From assembly GCA_017871115.1 (NCBI GenBank), contig JAFCIZ010000006.1, forward strand, positions 4,340,001-4,404,000: a DNA stretch of 64,000 nucleotides, read 5' to 3'. This DNA comes from Cunninghamella blakesleeana. Lineage: Eukaryota; Mucoromycota; Mucoromycetes; Mucorales; Cunninghamellaceae. A program made the position numbers and the translations under genes. The stretch's first letter is position 1, and each line of letters opens with the position of its first letter. This document shows positions 49,558 to 61,656 of the stretch, one piece after another. The notes under the pieces were generated by a model. That model was not told where the DNA came from, searched no databases, and saw nothing but the letters and a program-made list of their open reading frames with translations.

Positions 49558-52226
49558 CAATAATAATAACAATAATATGATTATTTTTTTAATGTTGTCA
49601 AAAAAAAAAAAAAAAAAAAAAAAACTCACATCTTCTTTTTCTTCTCCTTTTTTAGATCTTTCAACATGGACGTTGATGAAGCTCTTTTGACTGGTGAATC
49701 TCTTCCTGTAAATAAAACCGTTGAAGTTATTGAAGGTGAATTATGCCCCCTTGGTGATCGTACTAATATGTGTTATTCTAGTACTACACTTACAAAGGGT
49801 CGTGGTAGAGGTAAATAATAATTATAATAAAAATAATTTTGTATGAAAGGTTTTTAATACTAATTTTATTATTTTTAAACTATTATTAACTATTTTAGCT
49901 GTTGTCACTGCTATTGGTATGGATACAGAAATTGGTAAGATTGCCAAACGTTTACTTGATGGTAGTGAAAGTGCTCGTACACCTTTACAAAGATCTTTAG
50001 ACAGAATGGCCTTAGTTTTATTAGTGGTTGCTATTGTGTCTATTATTATTGTCTTTGCTACTTCCAAATTCCAAAATATTGATGATCAAATTATTCTTTA
50101 TGGTATTTCCACTGCTATTGCTGTAATTCCTGAAGGTTTAATTGCTGTTGTTACTTTAACTCAAGCTTTTGGTGTTCATTCTATGGCCAAAGCCAAAGCC
50201 TTGGTACGTCGTATGGCTGCTCTTGAAATGCTTGGTGCTGTTACTAATGTATGCTCTGATAAAACTGGTACTTTAACTCAATCTAAAATGGTTTTGACTC
50301 GTTTATGGCGCCCTGAAGAAGGTTTTTATAAAGTATCTGGTCTTGGATTCAATATCGATGGCCAAGTTACCTCCGAAGAACATGATGCCAAGGTGGATAA
50401 AACTTGTTGGTCAATTGGATTTGAAAAGATGGTTCAAACTGCTGCTTTATGTAATATGAGTGAAGTTAGAAAGGAAAAGGAAGGCGATGGCTATTATGGT
50501 ATTGGTGATCCTACAGAAATTGCTCTTCAAGTATTTGCTCATAAATTAGATTGTGGTAGACCTTCTTTAGAAAAACAATCCGATAATAATGGATGGAAAG
50601 TATTATGTGAATATCCTTTTGATTCTACTATTAAACGTATGAGTGTGATATGTGAAAATCCTGAAGGTAAGCGCGTAGCTTATCTTAAAGGTGCTACCGA
50701 ACGTGTTCTTGAAAGATGTACTGGTGTTCAAATTGGTAATGAAGTTAAATATATGGATCAACAGGCTTTACAAGATTATATTTTACCTCAGGTCGAAGAT
50801 TTAGCTCGAGGTGGTTTACGTGTCCTTTCATTGGCTACAAGACCCCTTAAGGTTGAAGGACCAATTGCATTTGATACTTTTAAGAGAGAAGAAATTGAAG
50901 AAGACATGATTTTCCTTGGTTTAGTTGGTATTTATGACCCTCCACGTGCTGAATCCAAAGATGCTGTTGAACGTTGTCATTTAGCTGGTATTGATGTTCA
51001 CATGCTTACTGGTGATCATATTGCTACTGCTACTGCTATTGCTCGTGAAGTTGGTATTTTACCTGCTAACTATGGTTTAGATGGTAAAAAGCCTGAAGTT
51101 GAATTAGTTATGGCTGCTACCCAATTCGATCAATTAACTATTGAACAAATCGATGCCTTACCTCAGTTACCTCTTGTAATTGCTCGCTGTAGTCCTGATA
51201 CCAAAGTAAAAATGATTGAAGCCCTTCATCGTAGAGATAAGATTGCTGGTATGACAGGTGATGGTGTAAATGATAGTCCTAGTTTGAAAGAAAGTGATGT
51301 TGGTATAGCTATGGGTCAAAACGGTAGCGATGTCGCTAAACAAGCTGCTGATATTGTCCTTGTAGATGATAATTTTGCTACTATTGTCGCTGCTATTGAA
51401 GAAGGTCGTCGTGTATTTGCTAATATCTCCCGTTTCTGTGTTCATATGGTCTCTGTCAACGTAGCTGAAGTCACTCCTTTACTTTTAGGTCTTATCTTTA
51501 AAGATCTCGATGGTATTTCTGTTTTCCCCCTCTCTCCTATTCAAATTTTATTCAACAATGTTGTTACCAGTGCTCCCCCTGCTATGGCTCTTGGTCTTGA
51601 ACCTGTCCACCCTCGCCAAATGCTTGTACCTCCTCGTTCAGATAAAGAAAGTTTATTCTGTACAAGTAATATTATTGACATTCTTTACTATGGCGTAATG
51701 ATGGGTTTGATTTGTTTAGCTGATTTCGCTGTTGTGATTTATGGATGGGGTAATGGTGATGTGGATCTTGGTAGAAAATGTAATTTAGAATATAATGATT
51801 CCTGTCATGTGGTATTCCGTGCTCGTGGTGCGTTATTTGCTGCTATGACTGTTTTATTATTAGTCCATGGTTATACCTGTCGTGATCTTGAACGCCCTGT
51901 CTGGATTAGACTTTTCACAATGAAGCAAAACTATTATTTACATGCTAGTGTTGCTTTTGGTTTTGCTATCATGTTTATCACTATTTATGTACCTGTATTA
52001 AATACTAAAGTCTTTAGACATGCTCCTATTGGTAAATATGATAAAATTTATATATTTATTTTTAAAAAAATATGCAATGAATAGTTTACTAACTTTTTTT
52101 CTTATTTTTCTTTTTCTTTTGAAAGACTGGGAATGGGGTCTTGTAGCAGCTTCTACTATTGCTTATATCATTTTAGCTGAAGGATGGAAAATAATTAGAC
52201 AAAAGTGGTTAAGAAAACTATACTAA
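48694..52226 (+). CDS. ENA1: P-type ATPase, ENA (type IID) sodium/potassium efflux pump
   Basis: ENA pumps export Na+ or K+ across the fungal plasma membrane using ATP. Five exons (48694-49107, 49245-49501, 49656-49810, 49899-52031, 52126-52226) join in frame to 1019 residues, typical for the family. The N-terminus is Ser/Thr-rich. Motifs in order: LLTGES (about residue 236, phosphatase loop), AVIPEGL in TM4, CSDKTGTLTQ (phosphorylated Asp about 396), KGATERVLERC in the nucleotide site, DPPR, MLTGDH and TGDGVNDSP (about 728). A C-terminal six-helix block follows, with VHMVSVNVAEVTPLL and PVHPRQML. No ligand or catalytic residue is missing. The IID branch is preferred over SERCA or PMR1 because of overall motif context; ion preference cannot be read. 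Confidence 0.92.
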
Positions 52227-53472
52227 AGTTTTATTTTATTTTATTTTATTTTTATTATTTTATTGTCATATATACATTCATACAAAACTCACATATATTT
52301 ATATCTATATATATTCATTAACCTATACATTTTATTTTTTTTATTTTTATTTTTATCATGTAATAAATAATACTTATACCTATTTTTATAGAATAAATCA
52401 AAAAAGTTAAAGTCTCAATTTTATATATTGAAATAATCATACGCTAATTCAAAACTATAAAATAAAATGATACTCTAAAAGATATTAAGCGAAGAAAAAT
52501 AGTACTTTTATTTTTTTATTTTTTGTATTTATTTTTTGATATTATTTCCATCTAATATGTAATTGATATCTTTTTTGGAGATTTTTTCTTTCTTTCATCT
52601 GTATGCTGTACATATATGTTGCTATTCTATGATGTAATTATCATAGTGACAGAAATTAAATTATAAAGGGGTGAATGTTATACCCTCTCTTTATTATTTT
52701 ATATAATATGCCATACTAATTTTTATTTTATTTTTATTTTACTTGATTGCTCTTTTTTTTTTTTTTTTTACTAATTAAGGTTAATTTTTATGTTAAATCC
52801 CTCTCTCCCTTCATGATGCTATATTGATATTTTGGGCTATTGGTCAACAAGTAATCGTTATGGGCTATCTTATTTTTTTATCATCAATAGTTTTGAAACA
52901 GAAAAAAACATAGTATTTTTTATAACAGAGTTGGAAAATTATGGTGCTTTTTTTTTTTAAAAAAAAATATTACTAATAGAAATATTCTATATTTTGATTC
53001 AGGTACTAATTTAAAAATTTAATAGAAATTATTAAGTTTTAAAAAATGAAAGAATTAATATAAATGGTCCGTTAATGCGATAAAATAAATAAAGATTCTT
53101 ATCGTGTATGAAATTTTTTTTATGCTCTGAAAAAAGATTCACATAATATATGTGCGTATTAATACTTTATTTTTCTTTTTTATCTGTCTAATAAACTAAT
53201 TATATTAAATAAAAACAAATAGCATGAATTTTTTGACTTACATTTATTTATTCGGCAATTAAAAATTAATTAAAAGAAAGATTTAAAGTTTTTTTTTTTC
53301 TCTTTCTCTTCTTTCCCTTTCTCTTTTTATTCTTCTCTTAAAAAAAAATAACAAATAGATCTTGACAATATATCCGAGATAATATCAATTTAAAAAAAAG
53401 AACTTGTAATATATATTTATATTTATATGTATTCTATATATTTATACATATATTATAAAGTGGTTTTTTTAA
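52227..53472. other. intergenic region, ENA ATPase to presenilin-type gene
   Basis: 1.25 kb of AT-rich DNA with T tracts (about 52753-52770, 53286-53300) and a pyrimidine-rich patch at about 53290-53340. It holds the ATPase 3' UTR and the promoter of the next gene. No gene is seen. Confidence 0.55.
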
Positions 53473-56395
53473 ATGACAACAAATAGTATGACTCAAAATT
53501 ATAACGATCAAATAGAGGAATTAGATGAAGGCAGTAGTAATAATGATACTAGTTGTATTCGTTGTCAACAACCCGCCATCTTTATGTGTTCTTCATGTGG
53601 GATCAGAGGGCCGAGATATTGTTCAACAGAATGTCAACAGCTACATTGGAAATCAAATCATTATCAAACTTGTCAAGTAATTCAACATCGACAACAGCAA
53701 CTCCGTTTGTCTAGGACAGAAATAAATAATAATATTAATCCATTTCGTGAAGCAGGTAACACAAAAAAAAGTATACATATAATTTCTGAAATTTCAAAAA
53801 AAATAGTTTACTATTTATATGCATATCTTTTATTAACTATTTATATCTATTATTGCTCTTTATTTATTTATTTATTTTTTGAAAAATAAAAGATCAGTTA
53901 ACGACTGGGACTAATAATAATAACAATGATAGTAATAATGATATAGAATTAAACGATAGAAGAACAAGGACAGCCAGTAATAATAATGAATCAAACAATA
54001 TGGATTCTGAGGAATTTGCTGATAATTTAAAATTTTATATGCAGCAAATTTATTTAATCATCAAACCAGTTGTACTATGTATTGTATTAAGTATTTTTTG
54101 GGTAAAAGTGGGATTCAATGATCAAAGTGATTATAGGTATGTAGCATTATATTTTTTTAATATTTCACAAATAATGTTAAAAACAATATTTATTTAATAT
54201 ATATATATATATATATTATTAGTCCAACTCGACCAACTTATTCAGTGTTATCATCAAATAACACAGGTGCATCAGCTTCTGAAAGTAATAATAATAATGG
54301 CAGTGGCGGTGGGTCATCAGGTTTAAATTCATTAGCAAATGCTGGAATTATTATCGGTCAAATCATTATTGTTACTGTAGTTATTGTATTTTTTTTTAAA
54401 AAAGGTTGGATCAAAGTAAGTTATTATATAAATATAAATAATTAAATAATTATATTTTAAAAATAACAATATTCCATTTTTATATTTAATCAATTTTTTA
54501 TTATTTTTATAATTACTGTTATTTTGATAGGTTTTAATTGGGTTCTTTATGCTAGTTGTTTTATTTTTACTTGGATTTATGACCTACTTGTTGATCTTGT
54601 AATATAAATATAAATATAAACATATCGATAGATCATAAGCGGATTAATATAATACTAAATCATTATTATTTATTGCACTTATGTTATATAGAAACTTAAT
54701 ACAAGTTTTTTATATACCTTTGGATTATATAACATTAAGTGTTGCTCTTTGGAATTTCGTTATCGTTGGATTAATATCAATATTTTGGAAGGGCCCATTA
54801 TGGCTGCAGCAGGTTTATTTAACTGTTCTTAGTTCGTTGATGGTAATATATAAAATACTATTTGTAAATATATAAAAGTTTACAAAAATAGAAGGATAGT
54901 TATGTTAATGTCTAATATGTTGGATTTATTTTTATTTTTATTATTTAGGCATTCTCTTTAACTGGATTAGAACAGTGGACAACTTGGATATTATTAGGTT
55001 TACTTGCAGTATGGGGTAAATATACATGGATATATTATAATAATAAACATTATAAAAAAAGAAATGAAGAAAAAACAAAGACGCTAATATAAAATAATAT
55101 GATGGTCATGTTTATGGTTGATATATAGATCTTATTGCTGTATTGTGCCCTTTTGGTCCATTAAGGTTATTAATTGAAAGTTCAAGAAATCAGCAACGTG
55201 AAGTACCAGCCTTGCTATATTCTGTTAATGCTGTATGGTTTATGCTGGCCTCATCAAATCATATTTATCCAACTGAACATATATCAATAACAATGAAAAA
55301 AGATACAACATCACCTTCACCTTCTAAAGATATAAATAATAATGATTACTATAATAGTAATAAAAATATAAATAAAAGTAATGTACAACATAAATTAAAA
55401 AATGCGCCATCACTTCAAAGTATTGATAGTGTTGAACATTATCAGCCATCCACAACATCATCCACAGCTCCATTACACCAATTTACATCTTCTAATTTTA
55501 TAAATAATGCATCACAGCGTACAATAGATACACAAAATTATAATATTTCATCATCCTTTAATATAGCCATAGCATCAATGAATAATTCAAATACAAATCA
55601 TGAAAGAATTAGTCATGATGGCTATATTAAATTAAATGATCATCATTCTTCAAATAACAATAATGATGATAGTATGATACCAACTAATAGCTCATCTTCA
55701 CTTCCTACTACATCTAATAACAATACCACCTTTGATATTAGAAGACGAAGTACTGATGGAAGAAATAATAATAATAATAATAATAATAACAATAACAATA
55801 ATAACAATAATAATAGCACTAGTGAAATTATACCTACCGATAATCAAGTGAATCCAACGGAAGAAATCAGAGATGAAGAAGATGGTAATCTTATAAATAT
55901 AAACACACGCATATGTACATATGCTATATTTTAATTATAAAATAAAATGAATGATATAAAAGATTAACATCTAATTTTTATTTTTTATTTTTTCATTATT
56001 TATTCCTATAGTTGAAAGGAGTGGATTAAAACTTGGCCTTGGTGATTTTGTATTTTATAGTGTACTTGTTGCAAGAGCAGGTATGATAATAGTACATATT
56101 GATAAAAAATAAAAAATGTTAAAATAGTAATGAGCAAAACAATTGATATTTTTTCTTATTTTTCATTTTATTTTATTACAAACTTATAGCGATGTATGAT
56201 TGGATTACTACCGTATGTTGTACAATAGCTGTTTTAACGGGATTAACTGCCACGATATTTTTATTAGCCATTTATAAAAAAGCATTACCAGCTCTACCTA
56301 TTTCCATTGCTTTTGGGATTCTCTTTTATTTTGTAGCAAAAACTGTTTTGGTACCTTATATTGGTGTATGTGTTATTGGCATGGTTGGATTGTAA
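53473..56395 (+). CDS. presenilin-type intramembrane aspartyl protease with N-terminal MYND zinc finger (apparent fusion)
   Basis: Presenilin is the catalytic subunit of gamma-secretase-type proteases. Nine exons (53473-53755, 53893-54136, 54223-54415, 54531-54598, 54692-54842, 54949-55015, 55129-55884, 56012-56080, 56190-56395) join without a frame break to 678 residues. Residues about 28-68 form a MYND finger: CIRCQQPAIFMCSSC, YCSTECQQLHW, then H and C. An Asn-rich linker follows. Presenilin helices start at YLIIKPVVLCIVLSIFW. The first catalytic Asp is in VWDLIAVLCPFGPLRLLIE, the second in GLKLGLGDFVFYSVL, and the PAL motif is KKALPALPIS. The usual YD before the first Asp is WD here. The TM6-TM7 loop is about 215 residues, Asn/Ser-rich. 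A separate MYND gene followed by a presenilin starting at 54000 is the alternative model. Confidence 0.85.
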
Positions 56396-56902
56396 TATAT
56401 ATATAGAGTATATAATTATTTAGAAAAAAAAATTTAATTATCTTTACCATATTTTTTTTTTTTGTATAACTTTATACCCGTTTTCTCTCTCTAATAAAAT
56501 TATTAATAATAAATAAATGTATTTTTTTCCAAGAAAAAAAATATCATTATTATTTTTTTGTATAACTCCATAACCCCATTTTCCCTCTTTTAATAATAAA
56601 TAAAATTGATATGCTTTATTTTTATTTATTTATTCTCTCTTAAAAAGAAATTCAAATACGTATTAGAAATGCAAGTTAAAAATAATAATAATAATAATAA
56701 TATATACATACATAAATATATATAAAAGGAATATTATATATAAAAAAAAAAATGAATAGATATAAAACACGGAAAAAAAAGAAAAACACCATTACCATAC
56801 ATAATACATATATATGTTATCGTTTCCCCATTTCCATTTCCCATTTTCCCATTTTTTTTTATTTTTATTTTTTTATTATTTTTTTTTATTATTTTCTTAT
56901 AA
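56396..56902. other. convergent intergenic region, presenilin / Zn2Cys6 gene
   Basis: Short spacer between two 3' ends, with a near-repeat of GTATAACT(T/C)..A..CCC.TTTTC..CTCT at about 56464-56492 and 56560-56589. The rest is AT-rich. No gene is seen. Confidence 0.5.
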
Positions 56903-58254
56903 TTATTGATTGTGAACTGTATCTTCCGAAGTACTATTAGGTGTAACTATGGAACCAAGTGATTGGCGGCAAGGGATAATGGATTGGGGATTTGATAAAT
57001 TAGATGAGGTAGGAGGTGATACAGTTTCCATTGGAGGAGTCTTCACATTATTATTATTATTATTATTGTTCGTTAATTTAGAAGAATCATTATTATTATT
57101 ATTTTTATCTTTAAAATTATTTGTTGTAATATAAGTCCATTTTCTTTTTACATTTGATCCTGATGATGAAGCAGGTGGAGTTGGTAATTTATCATTATTA
57201 TTACTATTATTATTATTATTATTACTATTATTATTACTATTATTATTGCTGTTATTATTATTATTTAATAAATATTTTACATTGGACGTTGAATTGGAAT
57301 AATTAGTTGATGATGAGGATGATGTATGTTGTTGATGTTGTTGTTCCATTACTGTTGTTGTAATTAATTTCGGTACATTTTTATTAGATGGTGGCGATGA
57401 TGAAAGAGAAGAGGAAGAGGAGGGATTATTTGTCGATGAAGGAGAGTATGACATTGGAGGATGAGAAAGAGGTGTAGTTGAATTAATATTATTTTTATAA
57501 GTTGCTGATGAAGTAGATGACGATGAAGATGATGTTGAAGATGTAGGCACCATCAATGAAGATTCAAATGGAATTTGAGTAGAAGAATGTTTATCGCTAA
57601 TAAATTGTAACTGTGGTGGGGTTATTGCTGTAGTTGTTGTATTTAAAGGAGGAAGTTGCATAGTAGTTGTATATTGAGAAGAATTTTCATTGGTGTCGAA
57701 CCTTGGAGTTTGAGATACCGAGGGAACGGAATTAAAATTTTTATTTATTGTATCTGATTGTGGTTGATGATGAGGATCAGAATTGTTATATGTCATTTTA
57801 AATATGTCATTATTGATAGATCTATTAGGATTATGATACGATGAAGGCTGTTGTTGTTGTTGATAAGTAGAATGATCTAATATAGTTTTTAAAATTTGTT
57901 CTATATTGGATAGCCGCTCTTCAATTGTTTTTAAAGCTAAAGTTGTATGATTATTGCTAGTATTGCTGTTGCTATTATTACTATGACTATTATTATTGTT
58001 ATCACTTATTTTACGTATTGTATTTGTTGTTGAAGCACTTAAACTAGGGTTATTTGTATATGGATAATGAGATATTGAGTGTCTAGTCAATAAAGCAGAT
58101 CCTATTCTAGTAGATGAATTAGAATAAGAAGGTGAAACACTAAAACTATGCCTTGTTGATAAATGATTAGTTGGTGTAGGTATAGATGATAGTGATGATT
58201 GTTCCTTTTGTTGATACTCTGTTGTATTATTAGTGGTACCATTTGTAGTTGCAC

Positions 58255-58286
<32 letters not shown>

Positions 58287-58471
58287 GTCGTTGCTTTAGA
58301 AGTCGCTTTATTTGCTACATATTTACATTCTACTTTAGCTTTTATACAATTAAAACAAGGTGTACCTGCATTACATTTTGTTTTTCTTCGACGACATTCA
58401 GTACAAGCGCTAGTTACTTTTAAACGTTTTCGTCGTGATTTATCTTCAGGTATATCAGCGGATGGTATCAT
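56903..58471 (-). CDS. Zn2Cys6 transcription factor, single exon, Asn/Ser-rich
   Basis: A 522-residue frame with no introns. The basic stretch RRKRLKVTSACTECRRRKTK leads into a complete zinc cluster C-x2-C-x6-C-x5-C-x2-C-x6-C (residues about 23-49). A predicted short coiled coil, LKTIEERLSNIEQILKTILD (about residues 177-197), could allow dimerisation as in Gal4-type factors. Everything else is low complexity: Asn runs of 10 or more, Ser runs and Gln runs. No fungal-specific transcription factor domain is visible, unlike the other zinc-cluster protein in this window. It may be a short regulator, or the C-terminal domain may be absent. Targets are unknown. Confidence 0.85.
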
Positions 58472-59995
58472 ATTATTATTATTAATCTGATTATTTAATA
58501 ATAATTATTAAAAAAAAAAAGCTGGTGAAAAAAAAAAAAAAAAAAGAGAAGGAGAAAGAAAGTGGAAAAATAAAAATGGAATAATTTTTTTTTATATGGT
58601 AAAAAATAAAAAATAGGACGCGCTTATTAAAAAAATTAAAAATAACATTTATATAAAACTTAAAATAGGATTGATACACCCTTTGTTTTAAGCTATATGG
58701 CACGAGTATTAAAGACTTGAGCATCTAAAATGTATTTTACATGTGATTTAATAATTATTTTATTGGTGATGATTCTTTTATAATACATATATAGTGTATT
58801 ATATATTATATTATATTTATATTATATTTTTTTTATTAAATCGTGATAATTATATTTGTATTATATATAGAATAGATAAACATAGTAATCTAGAAACCGG
58901 CCAATTCGGAAAAATGAAGTTATAATTCGGATTCCTTAGGTTGGACAAAAAAAAATGTGGGCTTGTGATACATATATATGTCTATATCATGGGCATCAAA
59001 CATATATATATATAATAAAGTCGTCATAAAGTATATTATAACAAGGTCTAATAGTAATACTAATACTAATAATAATAATAATAATTAATATTTTTAATAC
59101 TCATACACTATTAAAAAAAATGGATTTAAACTTTTTAAAATATATAAATTTATTATATACATATGTCACTATAGTGTTAAGTTTGGTATGTTTAATATTT
59201 GCGCTCCGAAAAAAAAAAAAACTTTATATATTTTGCATAGAGTAATAATAATAATAATAAATAATAAGTAGTAATTAACTTTTGTCTATTAAAACATACT
59301 TGATTTATTACATGTTGTATCAATATCGACAAGTAAAAAAAAAAAAAAAATCGTATCTATAAATCTAGAAAATTATGATTGTCCTTGGTTGTTTTTTATA
59401 AAATGTGTTTTCTCAGTTCTTAAAGAGTAAACAAACTAAAAGATCATCCACTTAAATAAAATGATATACTTGATAAATAGTAATATATGATCAAAAATGT
59501 GTAACAGAAAATTTTAAAAAGGTTCCCGAATATTTATAATTTTGAAGTTTGTATGTAAGATTCTTTTTAGCCTTTTTTGTAAATGATCATTGATATACAA
59601 GTACTTTTTCTATTATTTTATTTTTAATGATTTTGTCTATTAAATACTTTAAAAGGTAAACTAAATCGTAATTATCTTCTTAAAAATAAAATAATACGTA
59701 ATAAAATATCATCTTTATATAAATATATTTAAAGAGGCACTAAAAGTTAAAAAAAAATCCATGAAGCGGACTTTTATTTCCGCACAAGATTGAATTTTTT
59801 AAAAAAATTCAAAACAAAAAAAAGCCTTAGTTTGTTTTCTTTTCTTTAAAGAATAAAAAAGCAGGTACGTACATAATGCAAATGATTTATTTATAATATA
59901 TATATAACTTGGCTATGATGAAAAAAATAGTAAATGTATCAATAAAATATCGTATGGATATTTCTTGATGATTTTAATAATCTTCTCTCTGAGCC

Positions 59996-60037
<42 letters not shown>

Positions 60038-60328
60038 TTTTTTTTTTAAAAAAATAAACAAAACCTAGCCTTTTTACTAATCTTAATTTTATAGTTTATT
60101 ACATTTTATTTATTTAGAGGATAGATAATATTAAAAAATAGCTTAGAATAGATAAAATAATTATTGATATAAATAAATAAAAGCTTTTTTTTTTATTTAG
60201 AACATACACATGAATATATAATGAGATCTATTTTCTTTTATTCTTTTGAAAAAAATAAAGTATAATACACCTGTATTATTTTTTCCTTTTTATTTATATT
60301 AACTACTACTACTACTACTACCACTACT
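58472..60328. other. intergenic region, Zn2Cys6 promoter side / Qng1 3' side
   Basis: 1.86 kb of AT-rich DNA between two minus-strand genes. Contains A runs (about 58531-58545, 59334-59350), an AAT repeat (about 59067-59085) and a (TA)n tract (about 60000-60033). Low-complexity open frames exist but none looks like a gene. Confidence 0.5.
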
Positions 60329-61656
60329 TCAGAACATGACAGTATTTCTCCATTGCATACGAGGTACTTTACGATAATCACCGACTTTACCTATTCTCCA
60401 TAGATAAACATCCAAAGCACCTTCTTCCATATTATGAATAGGACCTACTGGTTGATCATTATCATTAGAACGTGTTAATTTGACAATATCTTCACAAGCA
60501 ACAATAGCAGCAGCACGCAAGATGGTAGCCTTGTATTCCCCTACATCTTTATCTTGATCTAATTCTTGTTGCCATTCTTTAGGAATATCAATTACACCAA
60601 AATGAATCAACATGGTTGGAATCACATTATCAGAAAAGATGGTCATATTATGAATGTCTACAAAATTGAACCGTTCAGGTTCTTGATCATGGAAAAATAA
60701 CCAGAGATGATAAGTCATAATCTGTGCCTTTTTAAAAAGATAAACTGTATCGCCATCAGGGGTTGTTGAAATATCTTGTAGTCCAGGAAAGGCGCGAATC
60801 AATTGTTCTACCAAGTTGGAGGCTGAAGGTGGTTTATTATTAGATGGTTTGGTGATATCTAATATAAAGGCTGCTAAATCTTGATAACCATGCTCTTCTA
60901 AAAAGGTACCTGTGGAATTCAATACATCTGTAATTCCCTGAGCAAAAGGTTTTAATTCATTAGGTTCAACAAGAGTAACAAATGGCATATTAGGTGGGTG
61001 GACTTCTTTTTCAATTGGAAATTGGAATATACTTGCAATCTCTTGAACGGTAATGGATTTGAATTTGGCCGCACTGAAAGGTGTTCCTCCTATATGAAAA
61101 GACATGGCTCCATAACGAATTGTATCAAAAGCACTATATAAATATAAATAAATTAAATTATATGAAGAATTATAATAATAAAAAAAAAGAATTAGATATA
61201 TCAATTGAATATCATCATTGTTATTATTAAATAAGATAAATAAAAAAAAACCTATATTTATAATCATAGCATATATAAACTTACCCTCGACCGGCTAATT
61301 CATGGAGAGGCAAACGATATCCGCTACCAAAGTTTAATAAATCAATGAAACAAATAAAATTAATTTCAGCAGCTAAAGTATCAAACTGAACAGGCATACG
61401 CATAGGTGTATCAATAGCATATTCTTCAAACACTGGTTTTTCTAATTTGTTTAAAAAATCTTTTATACCTTTTTCAGATATCTATATTAAATAATAATAA
61501 ATATATAATGGAGTATGAATAAATGAGTATAATTAAAAAAAAAAAACACGTAAAAATATTAAAAAAAAAATAGTTTACCTTAACAGGGCTCTTTTCGACT
61601 GCTTGTTTACAAGAAGATCTAACAGCTTGAAGGAAATCGCCTTGAGGAAGTGACAT
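60329..61656 (-). CDS. queuosine salvage protein, DUF2419/Qng1 family
   Basis: Qng1-type enzymes release queuine from queuosine 5'-phosphate so that the base can be reused for tRNA modification. Three exons (61656-61579, 61481-61285, 61133-60329) give 359 residues, close to the family's usual 340-360. Features: MRMPVQFDTLAAEINFICFI then DLLNFGSGYRLPLHELAGRG near the N-terminus, FDTIRYGAMSFHIGG, QDLAAFILDI, LVEQLIRAFPGLQD, VYLFKKAQIMTYHLW, MTIFSDNVIPTMLIHFGVI, ILRAAAIVACEDIV and the end VDYRK-like GDYRKVPRMQWRNTVMF. The conserved FSDNVIP Asp/Asn patch is present. The call rests on recalled family motifs. A PDX1 gene is present elsewhere but unrelated. Confidence 0.88.

Noticed and set aside
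58491..58724. 77-residue Phe/Tyr-rich minus-strand frame
   Set aside because: Low-complexity translation of AT-rich promoter sequence; no conserved feature.
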